A stretch of 57,173 bases of DNA from Lachnospiraceae bacterium (GCA_024690825.1 JAILOK010000044.1:1-57173), one strand, 5' to 3'; positions 45,387 to 54,703 are shown, counted from the first letter of the stretch. Translations and numbers: made by a program. The notes: generated from the letters alone by a model not told the origin.

Positions 45387-45629
45387 ATGAAGGAAGAAAA
45401 CAGGATCGATAATATAAATGATGATTCTCTTGCCGGGGTTTCCGGAGGAGTAAATGTTTTTGGTGTTGAAGTAGTCGAAGATCTTCATGTATGTCCGAAG
45501 GGACATGAGCATCCGGAGTATACGCGTGAGGACGGTGAATCGACTATGTTTGATCCGGTAAGACGCAGATTTCTGCTGCTGGCATTCTATTGTAATGATT
45601 GCGGAAAATGGTACCACATAAAGGCTTAA
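45387..45629 (+). CDS. small protein: double-glycine leader plus zinc-ribbon-like domain, copy 2
   Basis: 80 residues. Leader RIDNINDDSLAGVSGG ends in GG at the same position as in copy 1. The following domain has CPKGHEH and CNDC as probable metal ligands, with TMFDPVRRRFLLLAFYCNDC aligning with FMMDPDRGVTILMSYTCPHC of copy 1: same spacing from DP to the last Cys pair. The two are clearly paralogous although overall identity is low. GGGGGATG precedes the ATG. It is followed by a perfect palindromic repeat. Confidence 0.65.
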   Translation: MKEENRIDNINDDSLAGVSGGVNVFGVEVVEDLHVCPKGHEHPEYTREDGESTMFDPVRRRFLLLAFYCNDCGKWYHIKA

Positions 45630-45654
45630 TAATGATCTGAAGTTGTTTTAAGAA

Positions 45655-45683
45655 GTTGACAGAGGGACTGTCCCTCTGTCAAC
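45655..45683. repeat. perfect 29-base palindromic repeat unit
   Basis: GTTGACAGAGGGAC, one T, then GTCCCTCTGTCAAC: 14-base perfect arms. It is the cleanest single unit of the dispersed family in this window; followed by TTTTG, so it may also terminate transcription. Confidence 0.9.
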
Positions 45684-45703
45684 TTTTGTAGTATGATACG
45701 GGC

Positions 45704-46855
45704 ATGGAGACGGGACTTGTAAAGAAAATCATATATACGGCTGCAGCTGCTTTTGTTTTATTATGCATATCTGCCGTGCCGGTGCGCGGATCACAAAAAC
45801 ATGAGATCTTTCTGCGCAGGGATACCGACGGAGCATATCTTCTCTCATCGAGGGATGATCTGGAGGAGTTTATAGACGCATGCAGAAATGACGGATCCTT
45901 AAGCGCAAGGCTTGAATGCGATATCATACTCAACGACGAAGAGGCATTTGAAGGGCAGCACAATCTGTCGACTTTTGAATCGATATACGAGGGAGAACTT
46001 GAGGACATGAAAGGCTTCAGGGGTGACTTTGACGGCAACGGCCACACCCTTACGGGCTATGTGTCCTGCGAGAATCTCCCAGTTTTTTATCTGATCGAAA
46101 AGGAAGGATGTGTCCACGATCTGACGATCGACACATCTGTTTTCTCTCCGACATATAATAAAAGAAAGGACGAGAAGACCCAGTACGGAGCCTCTGTTAC
46201 CGAGGTTAATTACGGGACGATAAAAAATGTCACGGTGAAGGGCTCGGTTGTCGGAAAGGGGCAGGCGGCCGGGATCGCCGGCGTCAATGAAAAGACGGGA
46301 CTCATCGAGAATACGGTATTTTCCGGCAAGGTAACGGGAGGCTACGGTCTGAAGGTGAAGCCCGATCCGGGCATTCAGTATGCATTTGATCTGGTCGTGA
46401 TCGATAACGGAAGGATAGTAAACAGCAAAGCCAATGCCGTAAAGATGACTGCAGGTCCGTCGGAGCCGTACAGGTTTGGGGGGAAAGGCGCAAAGAACGG
46501 ATCGGAGGCCGGCGGGGATGAAGGGAATACTTCAAAAGCCGGGAGTGTTTCGGAAGACAGTCAGAAAAACGGGACAGGATCCGCTACAGGCACCGAAGCG
46601 GTCTCTGAAAACGGAAACAGCGGATCTTCAGATGAAGATTTCGTCGGCCCCGAAAAGGATATCATTGTACGCCTCGTAAAGGGTGACACACTCTGGCATA
46701 TCTCGAGGGTATATTACGGAAGGGGCATACTTTACAGGAATCTGAAACTTCGTAATAAAAAAGGAATCTTTGGCGGACTTGAAGGGCATGTGCTCACAAG
46801 ACTGCCCATAGGGGAAGAGGTTCTTATTCCGAGGATAGATAACCCGGAGGAATAG
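45704..46855 (+). CDS. secreted protein with GLUG-like repeats and a C-terminal LysM domain
   Basis: 383 residues. Signal peptide (IIYTAAAAFVLLCISAVPVRG). Residues 90-240 form a beta-helix-like region with GLUG-type segments (GDFDGNGHTLTGYV, NYGTIKNVTVKGSVVGKGQA, GIAGVNEKTGLIENTVFSG). A Gly/Ser-rich linker (about 250-320) leads to a LysM-like domain (VRLVKGDTLWHISRVYYGRG, later VLIPRI) that should bind peptidoglycan. Probably a wall-associated surface protein. A cell-wall ligand for the beta-helix is unknown. Confidence 0.8.
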   Translation: METGLVKKIIYTAAAAFVLLCISAVPVRGSQKHEIFLRRDTDGAYLLSSRDDLEEFIDACRNDGSLSARLECDIILNDEEAFEGQHNLSTFESIYEGELEDMKGFRGDFDGNGHTLTGYVSCENLPVFYLIEKEGCVHDLTIDTSVFSPTYNKRKDEKTQYGASVTEVNYGTIKNVTVKGSVVGKGQAAGIAGVNEKTGLIENTVFSGKVTGGYGLKVKPDPGIQYAFDLVVIDNGRIVNSKANAVKMTAGPSEPYRFGGKGAKNGSEAGGDEGNTSKAGSVSEDSQKNGTGSATGTEAVSENGNSGSSDEDFVGPEKDIIVRLVKGDTLWHISRVYYGRGILYRNLKLRNKKGIFGGLEGHVLTRLPIGEEVLIPRIDNPEE

Positions 46856-46872
46856 ACACGGGAGGAAGTTTA

Positions 46873-47745
46873 ATGAACATACTTGTAGTCGGCGGGACGA
46901 GATTTTTCGGCATTCCGATGGTCAGTAAACTGATAACGGACGGACATGATGTGACAGTCGCCACAAGGGGGCAGCACAGGGATCCTTTTGAGGGTAAATG
47001 CCGTCATATCGTGATGGACAGAGACGACCCGGAAAGCGTAAAAAAGGCGCTTGATAAATATGAATTCGATACCGTGATCGACAAGATCTCTTATTGTTCA
47101 AATGATGTAAAAAATCTTCTTCAAAATCTCAGCTGCAAAAAATACATACAGATGTCCTCGTGCGCGGTCTACAGGGAAGCAAAGACAGGAATTAAGGAAG
47201 AGGATTTTGATACTGCCTCATATGAGCTTAAATGGGAAGGGAGAAGCGGGGATTATCCCGAAGGCAAAAGGCAGGCAGAAAGAGCGGCGCTTGAATTTGT
47301 GGATGCATCGAAATGTCTGTTCGTGAGATATCCTGTTGTGATGGGAGAACACGATCATACCGGACGGATTGAATTTTATGTAAACCATATTACCGGCGGG
47401 ATCCCGATGTATGTGGATAATATGGATGTCAGGATGCCCTTCATCCATGAAAAGGAAGCCGGCGAATTCATTGCGCATCTTGCAGGTCTTGATGTGACCG
47501 GAGCGGTAAACGGAAGCTCGGAGGGAAGCATTACCATGCGTCAGTTCATAGGCTATATTGAAAATAAAACCGGAAAGAAAGCGGTTTTTGATAATAAAGG
47601 CGAAGCGGCTCCCTATAACGGAACCCTTGCCGATGTATCCTACGATACCACGAAGGCAGAGAAGACCGACTTTAAGTTTTCTGCTGTGGATGAATGGATA
47701 TACGGGCTGCTGGATCGGAAGGTGACAGAAGGACCGTCCCTCTGA
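46873..47745 (+). CDS. NAD(P)-dependent epimerase/dehydratase family protein (extended SDR)
   Basis: 290 residues. N-terminal dinucleotide motif GGTRFFG and the catalytic Y-x-x-x-K in DYPEGKRQAE; SSCAVY supplies the Ser. The family includes sugar-nucleotide epimerases and reductases. The last eight codons (KVTEGPSL) and the stop are read from a palindromic repeat unit at 47721-47749, so the natural C-terminus was replaced or extended by the repeat. It precedes the ROK kinase after 23 bases. Confidence 0.8.
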   Translation: MNILVVGGTRFFGIPMVSKLITDGHDVTVATRGQHRDPFEGKCRHIVMDRDDPESVKKALDKYEFDTVIDKISYCSNDVKNLLQNLSCKKYIQMSSCAVYREAKTGIKEEDFDTASYELKWEGRSGDYPEGKRQAERAALEFVDASKCLFVRYPVVMGEHDHTGRIEFYVNHITGGIPMYVDNMDVRMPFIHEKEAGEFIAHLAGLDVTGAVNGSSEGSITMRQFIGYIENKTGKKAVFDNKGEAAPYNGTLADVSYDTTKAEKTDFKFSAVDEWIYGLLDRKVTEGPSL

Positions 47746-47749
47746 CAAC
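47721..47749. repeat. palindromic repeat overlapping the epimerase stop codon
   Basis: GGTGACAGAAGGACCGTCCC then TCTGACAAC. It supplies the final codons and TGA stop (47743-47745) of the epimerase gene. Confidence 0.9.
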
Positions 47750-47768
47750 ATGACAGGAGGTTTTTGAT

Positions 47769-48647
47769 ATGCTCTACGGCGCTCTGGAGGCGGGCGGGAC
47801 CAAGATGGTCTGCGCCGTCGGCGATGAAACGGGAAAGATACTTGAGAGGGTGTCGATACCGACAACGGATCCCGAAGAGACAATGCAGGAGATCATCGCT
47901 TATTTTAAAGATAAGGAGATAAAGGCTTTGGGGATCGCCTCTTTCGGCCCCATAGATCTTGACAGGAAGTCTCCCACATACGGCTATATCACATCTACGC
48001 CCAAGCTTGCATGGGCGGATTTTGATATTGTCGGGAAATTAAAGGAAGCGCTGGGGATACCGGTGGGATTTGATACGGATGTCAACGGGTCGCTCCTTGG
48101 AGAGATGACCTGGGGAAAATACAGGGGACTCACCGATGCAGTTTACATAACTATAGGAACGGGAGTCGGAGCGGGGATCATGTCCGGCGGAAAGCTGATC
48201 CACGGGATGCTTCATCCGGAGGCAGGGCATGTTCCGATGATCCCTCATATCACAGATAAGTATCGGGGGAAATGCCCTTATCATAACAACTGTTTTGAAG
48301 GCATGGCATCAGGTCCGGCTATAGAAGAACGATGGGGGCAGAGAGGAGAAGAGCTTTCGGACAGAGAGGAGGTCTGGGAGCTTGAAGCTTATTATATCGC
48401 GCAGGCCCTGACCGGTCTTATTATGACCTTAAGTCCGAAGAAGATCATACTGTCCGGCGGTGTCATGCACCAGGCGCGGCTGTTCGGACTCATCAGGCAG
48501 AAGGTTAAGGATAATATTAACGGGTATCTGAGGACAAAGGAGCTTTCCGATATGGACAGTTACATAGTTCCCGCAAGCCTGAACGATGACCAGGGGATAA
48601 TGGGGTGCATAAAGATAGCGATGAATGAATTAGCACTCACCTCTTGA
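47769..48647 (+). CDS. ROK family fructokinase
   Basis: 292 residues. ROK features: N-terminal phosphate loop LEAGGTKMVCAVG, catalytic Asp in FDTDVNGSLLGE, IGTGVGAGIM and the zinc site GHVPM...CPYHNNCFEG (His plus three Cys). Sequence is closest in type to GmuE/ScrK-like fructokinases. Phosphorylates fructose from cytosolic hydrolysis of sucrose or fructans; the GH32 gene at 39.8 kb could be the source. Its stop codon and last codons lie within the CIRCE element of clpB. Confidence 0.85.
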   Translation: MLYGALEAGGTKMVCAVGDETGKILERVSIPTTDPEETMQEIIAYFKDKEIKALGIASFGPIDLDRKSPTYGYITSTPKLAWADFDIVGKLKEALGIPVGFDTDVNGSLLGEMTWGKYRGLTDAVYITIGTGVGAGIMSGGKLIHGMLHPEAGHVPMIPHITDKYRGKCPYHNNCFEGMASGPAIEERWGQRGEELSDREEVWELEAYYIAQALTGLIMTLSPKKIILSGGVMHQARLFGLIRQKVKDNINGYLRTKELSDMDSYIVPASLNDDQGIMGCIKIAMNELALTS

Positions 48648-48656
48648 CAGTGCTAA
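48630..48656 (+). promoter_or_regulatory. CIRCE operator (HrcA binding site) of clpB
   Basis: TTAGCACTC, nine bases, CAGTGCTAA: matches the CIRCE consensus TTAGCACTC-N9-GAGTGCTAA at all but one position. It overlaps the end of the ROK gene and the -35 box of the clpB promoter. Confidence 0.9.
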
Positions 48657-48672
48657 CAATTGATGGTATAAC
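48644..48672 (+). promoter_or_regulatory. sigma-A promoter of clpB
   Basis: TTGACA (48644-48649), a 17-base spacer and TATAAC (48667-48672). The start would be near 48679, directly before the composite repeat, giving a clpB leader of about 280 bases. Confidence 0.85.
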
Positions 48673-48681
48673 ATGATTAAA

Positions 48682-48932
48682 GGTGTCAGAGGGACGGTCC
48701 TTTTGACACCTTTTAAGACGAATTTTGATTCCAAAGCATTCCGTTTTGAACCGTGCAGGTGAGATTAGCGGCTACGCGGACTAAGTCTGACAGTCGTGAG
48801 CATGTACGAAATGCGAACGGCTGGCAGGCTTTAAGTCTGCGTTGGCGATAAGCTTACCGTTGCAGCGGTTCCCCGGAATGCGTGGAACAAAATGAGGCGA
48901 AAAAGATGACAGAAGGACCGTCCCTCTGACAC
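48682..48932. repeat. composite 250-base palindromic-repeat element, copy 2 (in the clpB leader)
   Basis: Inverted relative to copy 1 at 41158-41407. Ends GGTGTCAGAGGGACGGTCC and ACAGAAGGACCGTCCCTCTG. The flanks are nearly identical to copy 1 in reverse complement (TTGATTCCAAAGCATTCCGT, CCGTTGCAGCGGTTCCCCGG). The middle differs in sequence but again folds: GACTAAGTCTGACAGTCGT with ACGGCTGGCAGGCTTTAAGTC, using G-T pairs on this strand. It lies between the CIRCE promoter and the clpB ribosome binding site, so it is transcribed as part of the clpB leader. Confidence 0.85.
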
Positions 48933-48961
48933 TTTCAATATAAGACAAGGAGGTTTTTATT

Positions 48962-51544
48962 ATGAATATAGACAGATTTACGCAGAATTCAGTGAAGGCC
49001 GTCAATGAGTGCGAAAAGTACGCTCTTGAATACGGCAATCAGGAGATCGAACAGGAGCATCTGCTGTACAGTCTGCTTAATATAGACGATTCCCTCATCG
49101 CAAAGCTTGTCGAAAAGATGGGGATCAATAAGGAGGCTTTTGAGGAAAGGGTCCTTCAGGGCATTGAGAAAAGGACCAAGGTACAGGGCAGCAGCCAGCT
49201 CTATATAGGCAGGGATCTAAATACGGTGCTCATCAGCGCCGAGGATGAGGCAAAGGCCATGGGCGATGCCTATGTGTCGGTGGAGCATCTGTTTCTTGCG
49301 CTCATCAAGAGTCCGAATAAGGAGATAAAGGAGATCTTCAGGGAATACGGGATCACACGGGACAGGTTCCTTACGGCGCTTTCCACGGTCCGGGGCAATC
49401 AGAGCGTGACATCGGACAATCCGGAGGCTACCTACGATACTCTTGAAAAATACGGGACGAATCTCGTTGAAAGGGCCCGTGACCAGAAGCTTGATCCTGT
49501 CATAGGCAGGGACAGCGAGATCAGAAATGTGATAAGGATCCTTTCAAGAAAGACAAAGAACAATCCTGTCCTTATCGGTGAACCCGGCGTTGGGAAGACC
49601 GCGGCTGTCGAGGGACTTGCCCAGAGGATAGTGGCGGGCGATGTTCCGGAGGGGTTAAAGGACAAGGAGATCTTTGCGCTTGATATGGGGGCGCTTGTCG
49701 CCGGCGCAAAGTACAGAGGCGAATTTGAGGAAAGACTGAAGGCTGTTCTCGAGGAGATCAGAAAATCCGACGGAAGGATCATCCTTTTCATAGACGAGCT
49801 GCATACCATAGTCGGCGCCGGAAAGACAGAAGGCTCCATGGATGCCGGCAATATGTTAAAGCCCATGCTTGCCCGCGGCGAGCTGCACTGCATAGGAGCA
49901 ACGACCCTTGACGAATACAGAAAGTATATCGAAAAGGATCCTGCACTGGAGAGGCGTTTCCAGCCGGTGATCGTGGATGAACCGACGGTCGAGGATACGA
50001 TATCGATCCTCCGCGGACTGAAGGAGAGATACGAAGTCTTTCACGGCGTGAAGATAAACGATTCGGCCCTCGTGAGCGCGGCGACACTTTCGCACAGATA
50101 TATTTCGGACAGGTTCCTGCCTGACAAGGCCATAGACCTTGTTGATGAGGCCTGCGCTCTTATTAAGACGGAGCTTGATTCGATGCCGGCAGAGCTTGAC
50201 GAGATGAACCGCAGGCTCACCCAGATGCAGATAGAAGAGGCGGCTCTGAAAAAAGAGACGGACAGCGCCTCAAAGGCCCGTCTTGAAGAACTGCAGAAGG
50301 ATATCTCCGAGCTTAATGAAAAATTCTCAAATGAGAAAGCAAGATGGGATAATGAAAAGGAAAGCGTTGCGAAGCTTTCGCAGATCCGCGAACAGATTGA
50401 GGACACAAATAATGAGATAGCCATTGCCCAGAGGAACGGTGATCTCGACAAGGCGGCCGAGCTTTCATACGGAAAACTGCCGGAACTTAAGAAAATGCTT
50501 GAATTTGAAGAGCATCAGCTTAATAAGAAAGACTTAAGTCTTGTGCATGAGGCTGTCAGCGAAAATGAGATAGCGCATATCGTGTCGAAATGGACCGGTA
50601 TACCGATCACAAAACTGACAGAGGGTGAAAGGGAGAAGACCCTGCATCTTCCGGATATCCTGCATGAAAGGGTGATAGGGCAGGATGATGCCGTGGAAAA
50701 GGTCAGCGATGCGATACTTCGCAACAAGGCAGGGATAAAGGATCCCGAAAGACCGATCGGCTCGTTTTTATTCCTCGGACCTACGGGCGTGGGCAAGACG
50801 GAGCTTGCCAAGGCGCTGGCCGCAAGTCTTTTTGATGACGAATCAAATATGGTCCGTATCGATATGTCGGAGTATATGGAGAAATTCTCCGTATCGAGGC
50901 TCATCGGAGCGCCTCCCGGATATGTGGGCTATGACGAAGGAGGACAGCTGACGGAAGCGGTGAGAAGGAAGCCGTATTCCGTGGTTCTCTTTGATGAGAT
51001 TGAAAAGGCTCATCCGGATGTTTTCAATGTGCTGCTTCAGGTGCTCGATGACGGGCGGATCACCGACAGCCAGGGAAGGACAGTGGATTTTAAGAATACG
51101 ATACTGATCATGACTTCAAATATCGGCTCGCATTATCTCCTGGACGGCATAGATGAGGAAGGAAATATAAAAAAGGATGCTTCGGATGCGGTGGAAGAAG
51201 AACTGCGGGGCAGCTTCAGACCTGAATTCTTAAACAGGCTCGATGAGATCATAATGTTCAAGCCGCTGACGAAGAATGATATCGGAGGTATCATCAATCT
51301 GCTGATAGAAGATACCAACGCAAGGCTTGCCGACAGACAGATACGCATGGAACTGACCGATGCCGCAAAGGAATATGTGGTGAACGGAGGTTATGATCCT
51401 GTCTACGGCGCAAGGCCGCTGAAACGCTTCATGCAGAAGAATGTGGAAACGCCGGTTGCCAGACTGATCCTTGAAAAGGGAGCGGGGGAAGGCACGGTGA
51501 TAAAGATAGATGCCGGAGAAAACGGACTTACGGCAAAGATATAA
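48962..51544 (+). CDS. clpB: ATP-dependent chaperone ClpB
   Basis: 860 residues. A Clp N-domain (1-145), first AAA+ (Walker [10 protein letters not shown] about residue 205, Walker [10 protein letters not shown]), coiled-coil M-domain (about 405-530, rich in Lys/Glu), second AAA+ (Walker [10 protein letters not shown] about 606, Walker [10 protein letters not shown]) and the C-terminal D2-small domain. The long M-domain separates it from ClpC. It disaggregates proteins with the DnaK system. AAGGAGG sets the start. CIRCE control means HrcA-type heat-shock regulation. Confidence 0.97.
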   Translation: MNIDRFTQNSVKAVNECEKYALEYGNQEIEQEHLLYSLLNIDDSLIAKLVEKMGINKEAFEERVLQGIEKRTKVQGSSQLYIGRDLNTVLISAEDEAKAMGDAYVSVEHLFLALIKSPNKEIKEIFREYGITRDRFLTALSTVRGNQSVTSDNPEATYDTLEKYGTNLVERARDQKLDPVIGRDSEIRNVIRILSRKTKNNPVLIGEPGVGKTAAVEGLAQRIVAGDVPEGLKDKEIFALDMGALVAGAKYRGEFEERLKAVLEEIRKSDGRIILFIDELHTIVGAGKTEGSMDAGNMLKPMLARGELHCIGATTLDEYRKYIEKDPALERRFQPVIVDEPTVEDTISILRGLKERYEVFHGVKINDSALVSAATLSHRYISDRFLPDKAIDLVDEACALIKTELDSMPAELDEMNRRLTQMQIEEAALKKETDSASKARLEELQKDISELNEKFSNEKARWDNEKESVAKLSQIREQIEDTNNEIAIAQRNGDLDKAAELSYGKLPELKKMLEFEEHQLNKKDLSLVHEAVSENEIAHIVSKWTGIPITKLTEGEREKTLHLPDILHERVIGQDDAVEKVSDAILRNKAGIKDPERPIGSFLFLGPTGVGKTELAKALAASLFDDESNMVRIDMSEYMEKFSVSRLIGAPPGYVGYDEGGQLTEAVRRKPYSVVLFDEIEKAHPDVFNVLLQVLDDGRITDSQGRTVDFKNTILIMTSNIGSHYLLDGIDEEGNIKKDASDAVEEELRGSFRPEFLNRLDEIIMFKPLTKNDIGGIINLLIEDTNARLADRQIRMELTDAAKEYVVNGGYDPVYGARPLKRFMQKNVETPVARLILEKGAGEGTVIKIDAGENGLTAKI

Positions 51545-51622
51545 AAGATGACAGCGGGACGGTTCTGGTGACAACTTTTCAAAGAAAAAGTTGTCACCAG
51601 AACCGTCCCGCTGTCATCTTTT
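51543..51622. repeat. perfect 37-base inverted repeat (repeat pair) between convergent stops
   Basis: Left arm 51543-51579 and right arm 51586-51622 are perfect complements, separated by six bases; each arm holds GACAGCGGGACGGTTCTGGT. A6-like and T-rich ends make it a likely bidirectional terminator for clpB (stop 51542-51544) and the minus-strand gene ending at 51624. Confidence 0.95.
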
Positions 51623-51623
51623 G

Positions 51624-52052
51624 TTATCTTTTCTCTCTTCCGAGGAATCTCATTTTTTCGTCCTCGCCCGGCTCACGCGGAGTTACCAGAGCTCCTGACA
51701 TCTTCGGCTTTTCGGTGGCATGTTTTAGATCCGTCACCATATCGGCCTTGCACTTTTCACAGAAACGTCCTTTAAGTATCGGCTTGCCGCATCTGTCGCA
51801 GGTCAGGAAATCCGCGACACTGCCGTCTGCAAGGGAAAGGCGCTCTTCTCTGAGCCATTCCTTGATATCCTTGGGACTGACATTGCAGATCTCGGCGGCT
51901 TCATCTACCGTTACTCCAGGGTGATCCCAGACGAAACTCTTGACCCTTTTGAAATCTTCCTCGTCCTTTTTGCGGCATTCCGGGCATACTGTGTTGAAGC
52001 CGGCAAGGGTGCTGAATATTTTATTGCATTTGCGGCAGTTTAATACGGGCAT
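51624..52052 (-). CDS. YvyF-like (TIGR03826) protein with zinc knuckles
   Basis: 142 residues. CRKCNKIF and CPECRKK, then a helix-turn-helix-like segment (HPGVTVDEAAEICNVSPKDI KEWLREERL), then CDRCGKPI and CEKCKA. The order and spacing match the YvyF flagellar-operon protein family of Firmicutes, whose role is unclear. There are no flagellar genes nearby. The basic tail (about 115-142) is extra. Confidence 0.7.
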   Translation of the reverse strand: MPVLNCRKCNKIFSTLAGFNTVCPECRKKDEEDFKRVKSFVWDHPGVTVDEAAEICNVSPKDIKEWLREERLSLADGSVADFLTCDRCGKPILKGRFCEKCKADMVTDLKHATEKPKMSGALVTPREPGEDEKMRFLGREKR

Positions 52053-52196
52053 CTTTGTCTCCTGTCTTCAATACTGTTTTTATTATACCACCTTTTGTCC
52101 TTTATTGCCTAATAAAAATATGTTATCATCAAGGCGTCGAAGGATCTTTTCAAATAGTGTCATAATAACAGGAAATTATTTATCGGGGAGGATATC

Positions 52197-54593
52197 ATGA
52201 CCTACGGGCAGGCGTTCACACCGGGTACTTATTATTTTTCGGTTGCGGCCATAGCATTTATGGTCCTGTTTCTTATTTTTTCTTTCATCAATAAGGACGA
52301 CTTAAGAAAAACCAGCGGAATGATGAGGACGACCGGAATACTTGCCCTCATAGGATGTCTGTCCGAGATGGTTTCCATGATAGCCTTTACAAACCGGGAT
52401 ACCTCGGATGTGGCAAGGAGAATACTTGCCCTGGTCAATTATTCCACGATGCTTCTGTGTTCCATGTACTTTAACCGTTATACCTTTGCCTTTGTGACAA
52501 AGGGCAGAAGGTCGGAATTCAACAAAGTTTATGAGAGATTAAATCTCATCTTTGTCGTGATCTTTCATCTGCTTCTGATCGCGGATCTCAAATTCCATTA
52601 TCTCTTCACTTTCGAAGACGGTGTCGCAAAGGGCGGACCGCTTATGTTTTTTATGGGTTACGGCGCGCCTTTGGTTTATCTGATCACCGGCATATTCATG
52701 ATAATCAGGTTCAGGAAGAATCTGACGATGAGAGAGTTCTACACTCTGACCGCAACTCATTTCATCGTCATCATCGGCGCAGCTTTGCAGGGCATCACAG
52801 ACGACAGGATCCTGCTCGTTTCATTTTCGATCACCATGGGCCTGTATGTGCTTTATTCCTTCCTCGAAGCTCCGGATTATCACAGACTTATGGAATCAAA
52901 CAGAAAGCTTGCGGAAGCCGAAAAGGCGGCAAATGCGGCCAACAAGGCAAAGAGTGATTTCCTTTCTTCCATGTCCCATGAAATAAGAACGCCCATGAAT
53001 GCAGTGCTGGGAATGAACGAGCTGACCCGCATGGCGCTGACAGATCCGTCTCTTCCGTCTGAAAAAAAGATTGAAAAAGCCATAGTCTATTCGGAAAGCA
53101 TCAAGGAATCCGGAGAGGCTTTGATGTATGTAATAAATGATGTCCTTGATATCTCAAAGATCGAATCGGGCAAAATGGATATTGTAAATGCGCCGTATCA
53201 TATGATGGATCTTTTGGATGATGTCTGCAGGACCTGCGAAGTGATGTCGAGGGGAAAGAATCTCTTATTTGAAAGCATCATAGATGACAGTCTTCCCGGA
53301 TATGTGGACGGCGACAGGATCAGGGTAAGGCAGGTGATAGTCAATCTCCTCAATAACGCCGTAAAATACACCGAAACGGGAAAGATAACCCTTAAGGTCA
53401 CAGGCAAGATCAGAGGAGAGAGAGTGGTCTATGATATAGCGGTAAAAGATACCGGGATAGGGATAAAGGAAGAAAGCATTCCGTATATTTTCCGTGCTTT
53501 TGACAGGGTTGACAATGAGAAGACGCATTTCATACAGGGTACGGGTCTGGGACTTTCCATAGTAAAGGATCTGATCGATATGATGGGCGGATCGGTTGAG
53601 GTTGAAAGCGTATACGGAGAGGGCTCCACATTCACACTGCATCTGCCGCAGAAGATACTTTCGGATGAAAAGATCTCGGATCATGTCAGGGAAAAGATCC
53701 ATGCCCAGGGAATTCCTTTGGAAAATGTATTTCCGGGCGCAAAGCTCCTCGTGGTCGATGACAATACAACAAATATCGCCGTGGCAAAGAGCTTCCTCGA
53801 CAAGATGAAGGTGGAAACGCAGTCAGCATCGTCCGGAGAGGAAGCGCTGACAATGATCACGGATAATAAATACGATCTGATCCTGCTCGATCACATGATG
53901 CCGAAGATGAGCGGAGATGTGGTGCTGGCGACGGTAAAGGGCGATCCCGAGAAGTATTCGCTTAATAAGGACACGCCGGTCATCGCCATGACCGCAAATG
54001 CTGTCGGAGGGCAGAAGGAAAAGTACATAAATGAATACGGTTTTGACGGTTATCTGGCAAAGCCCTTCAGGTTCAATGAACTTGTTTCGACGGTGAGGGA
54101 ATACCTGCCAAAGAATTTTACGGATAATAAACCCGTGACGGAGGCTGCAACGGAAACAGCGCCGCAGGAAAAAACAATGTCTTTGGAACCGGAGCAGGCT
54201 GCGGATAAAGATGAAGCAAAGGAGAATACGGATATGGATGTCAGAGATCAGATCGACAGGGCTACGGGCCTGATGATGTGTGAAAATGAAGAGATTTACG
54301 AAGCTGTCGTGAAGGCATATCTTTCAGAGGTGGAGTCAGATAAGAAGGCGTTGAAGGAGGCTTATGAATCCGAAAACTGGGCCGATTACAGGACACAGGT
54401 GCATAAGCTGAAATCCGCTTCAAAAACGGTGGGGGCAGTCGCTTTCTCTGATTTTTCGCTTCAGATGGAGCAGTGCGCCAAGGATATCATAGCCGGAAAC
54501 GAGGCGGAAAAGGCGCTCGATTTTATTAAAAATAATTACAAAGATTACATCGAAGTATACGGAAAAGTTTGTGAAAATCTTGTCAATATTTAG
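52197..54593 (+). CDS. hybrid sensor histidine kinase with receiver and HPt domains
   Basis: 798 residues. Six or seven N-terminal membrane helices (about 15-225) without a recognised extracellular sensor; then HisKA with the phospho-His in SSMSHEIRTPMN (about 261), HATPase motifs (VNLLNNAVKYTE, DTGIGIKEE, GTGLGLSIV), a receiver with the phospho-Asp in LILLDHMMPKMSG (about 563) and an HPt domain with His in QVHKLKSASK (about 735). It carries a full phosphorelay on one chain, passing phosphate to an unlinked regulator. GGGGAGG precedes the ATG. Signal unknown. It ends at a strong terminator. Confidence 0.9.
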   Translation: MTYGQAFTPGTYYFSVAAIAFMVLFLIFSFINKDDLRKTSGMMRTTGILALIGCLSEMVSMIAFTNRDTSDVARRILALVNYSTMLLCSMYFNRYTFAFVTKGRRSEFNKVYERLNLIFVVIFHLLLIADLKFHYLFTFEDGVAKGGPLMFFMGYGAPLVYLITGIFMIIRFRKNLTMREFYTLTATHFIVIIGAALQGITDDRILLVSFSITMGLYVLYSFLEAPDYHRLMESNRKLAEAEKAANAANKAKSDFLSSMSHEIRTPMNAVLGMNELTRMALTDPSLPSEKKIEKAIVYSESIKESGEALMYVINDVLDISKIESGKMDIVNAPYHMMDLLDDVCRTCEVMSRGKNLLFESIIDDSLPGYVDGDRIRVRQVIVNLLNNAVKYTETGKITLKVTGKIRGERVVYDIAVKDTGIGIKEESIPYIFRAFDRVDNEKTHFIQGTGLGLSIVKDLIDMMGGSVEVESVYGEGSTFTLHLPQKILSDEKISDHVREKIHAQGIPLENVFPGAKLLVVDDNTTNIAVAKSFLDKMKVETQSASSGEEALTMITDNKYDLILLDHMMPKMSGDVVLATVKGDPEKYSLNKDTPVIAMTANAVGGQKEKYINEYGFDGYLAKPFRFNELVSTVREYLPKNFTDNKPVTEAATETAPQEKTMSLEPEQAADKDEAKENTDMDVRDQIDRATGLMMCENEEIYEAVVKAYLSEVESDKKALKEAYESENWADYRTQVHKLKSASKTVGAVAFSDFSLQMEQCAKDIIAGNEAEKALDFIKNNYKDYIEVYGKVCENLVNI

Positions 54594-54648
54594 GAATTGT
54601 TAACAGATTGTTCTTAATTTTATACATTCATTTTTGTTTCGAAATGTG

Positions 54649-54694
54649 GCTGAAACCCTGATGAATGCTGGGTTTCAGCTCTTGTTATTTTTTT
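54649..54694 (+). terminator. terminator of the hybrid kinase gene
   Basis: GCTGAAACCC (54649-54658) pairs with GGGTTTCAGC (54670-54679), followed by TCTTGTTATTTTTTT. Confidence 0.9.
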
Positions 54695-54703
54695 AACAAA
54701 AAA

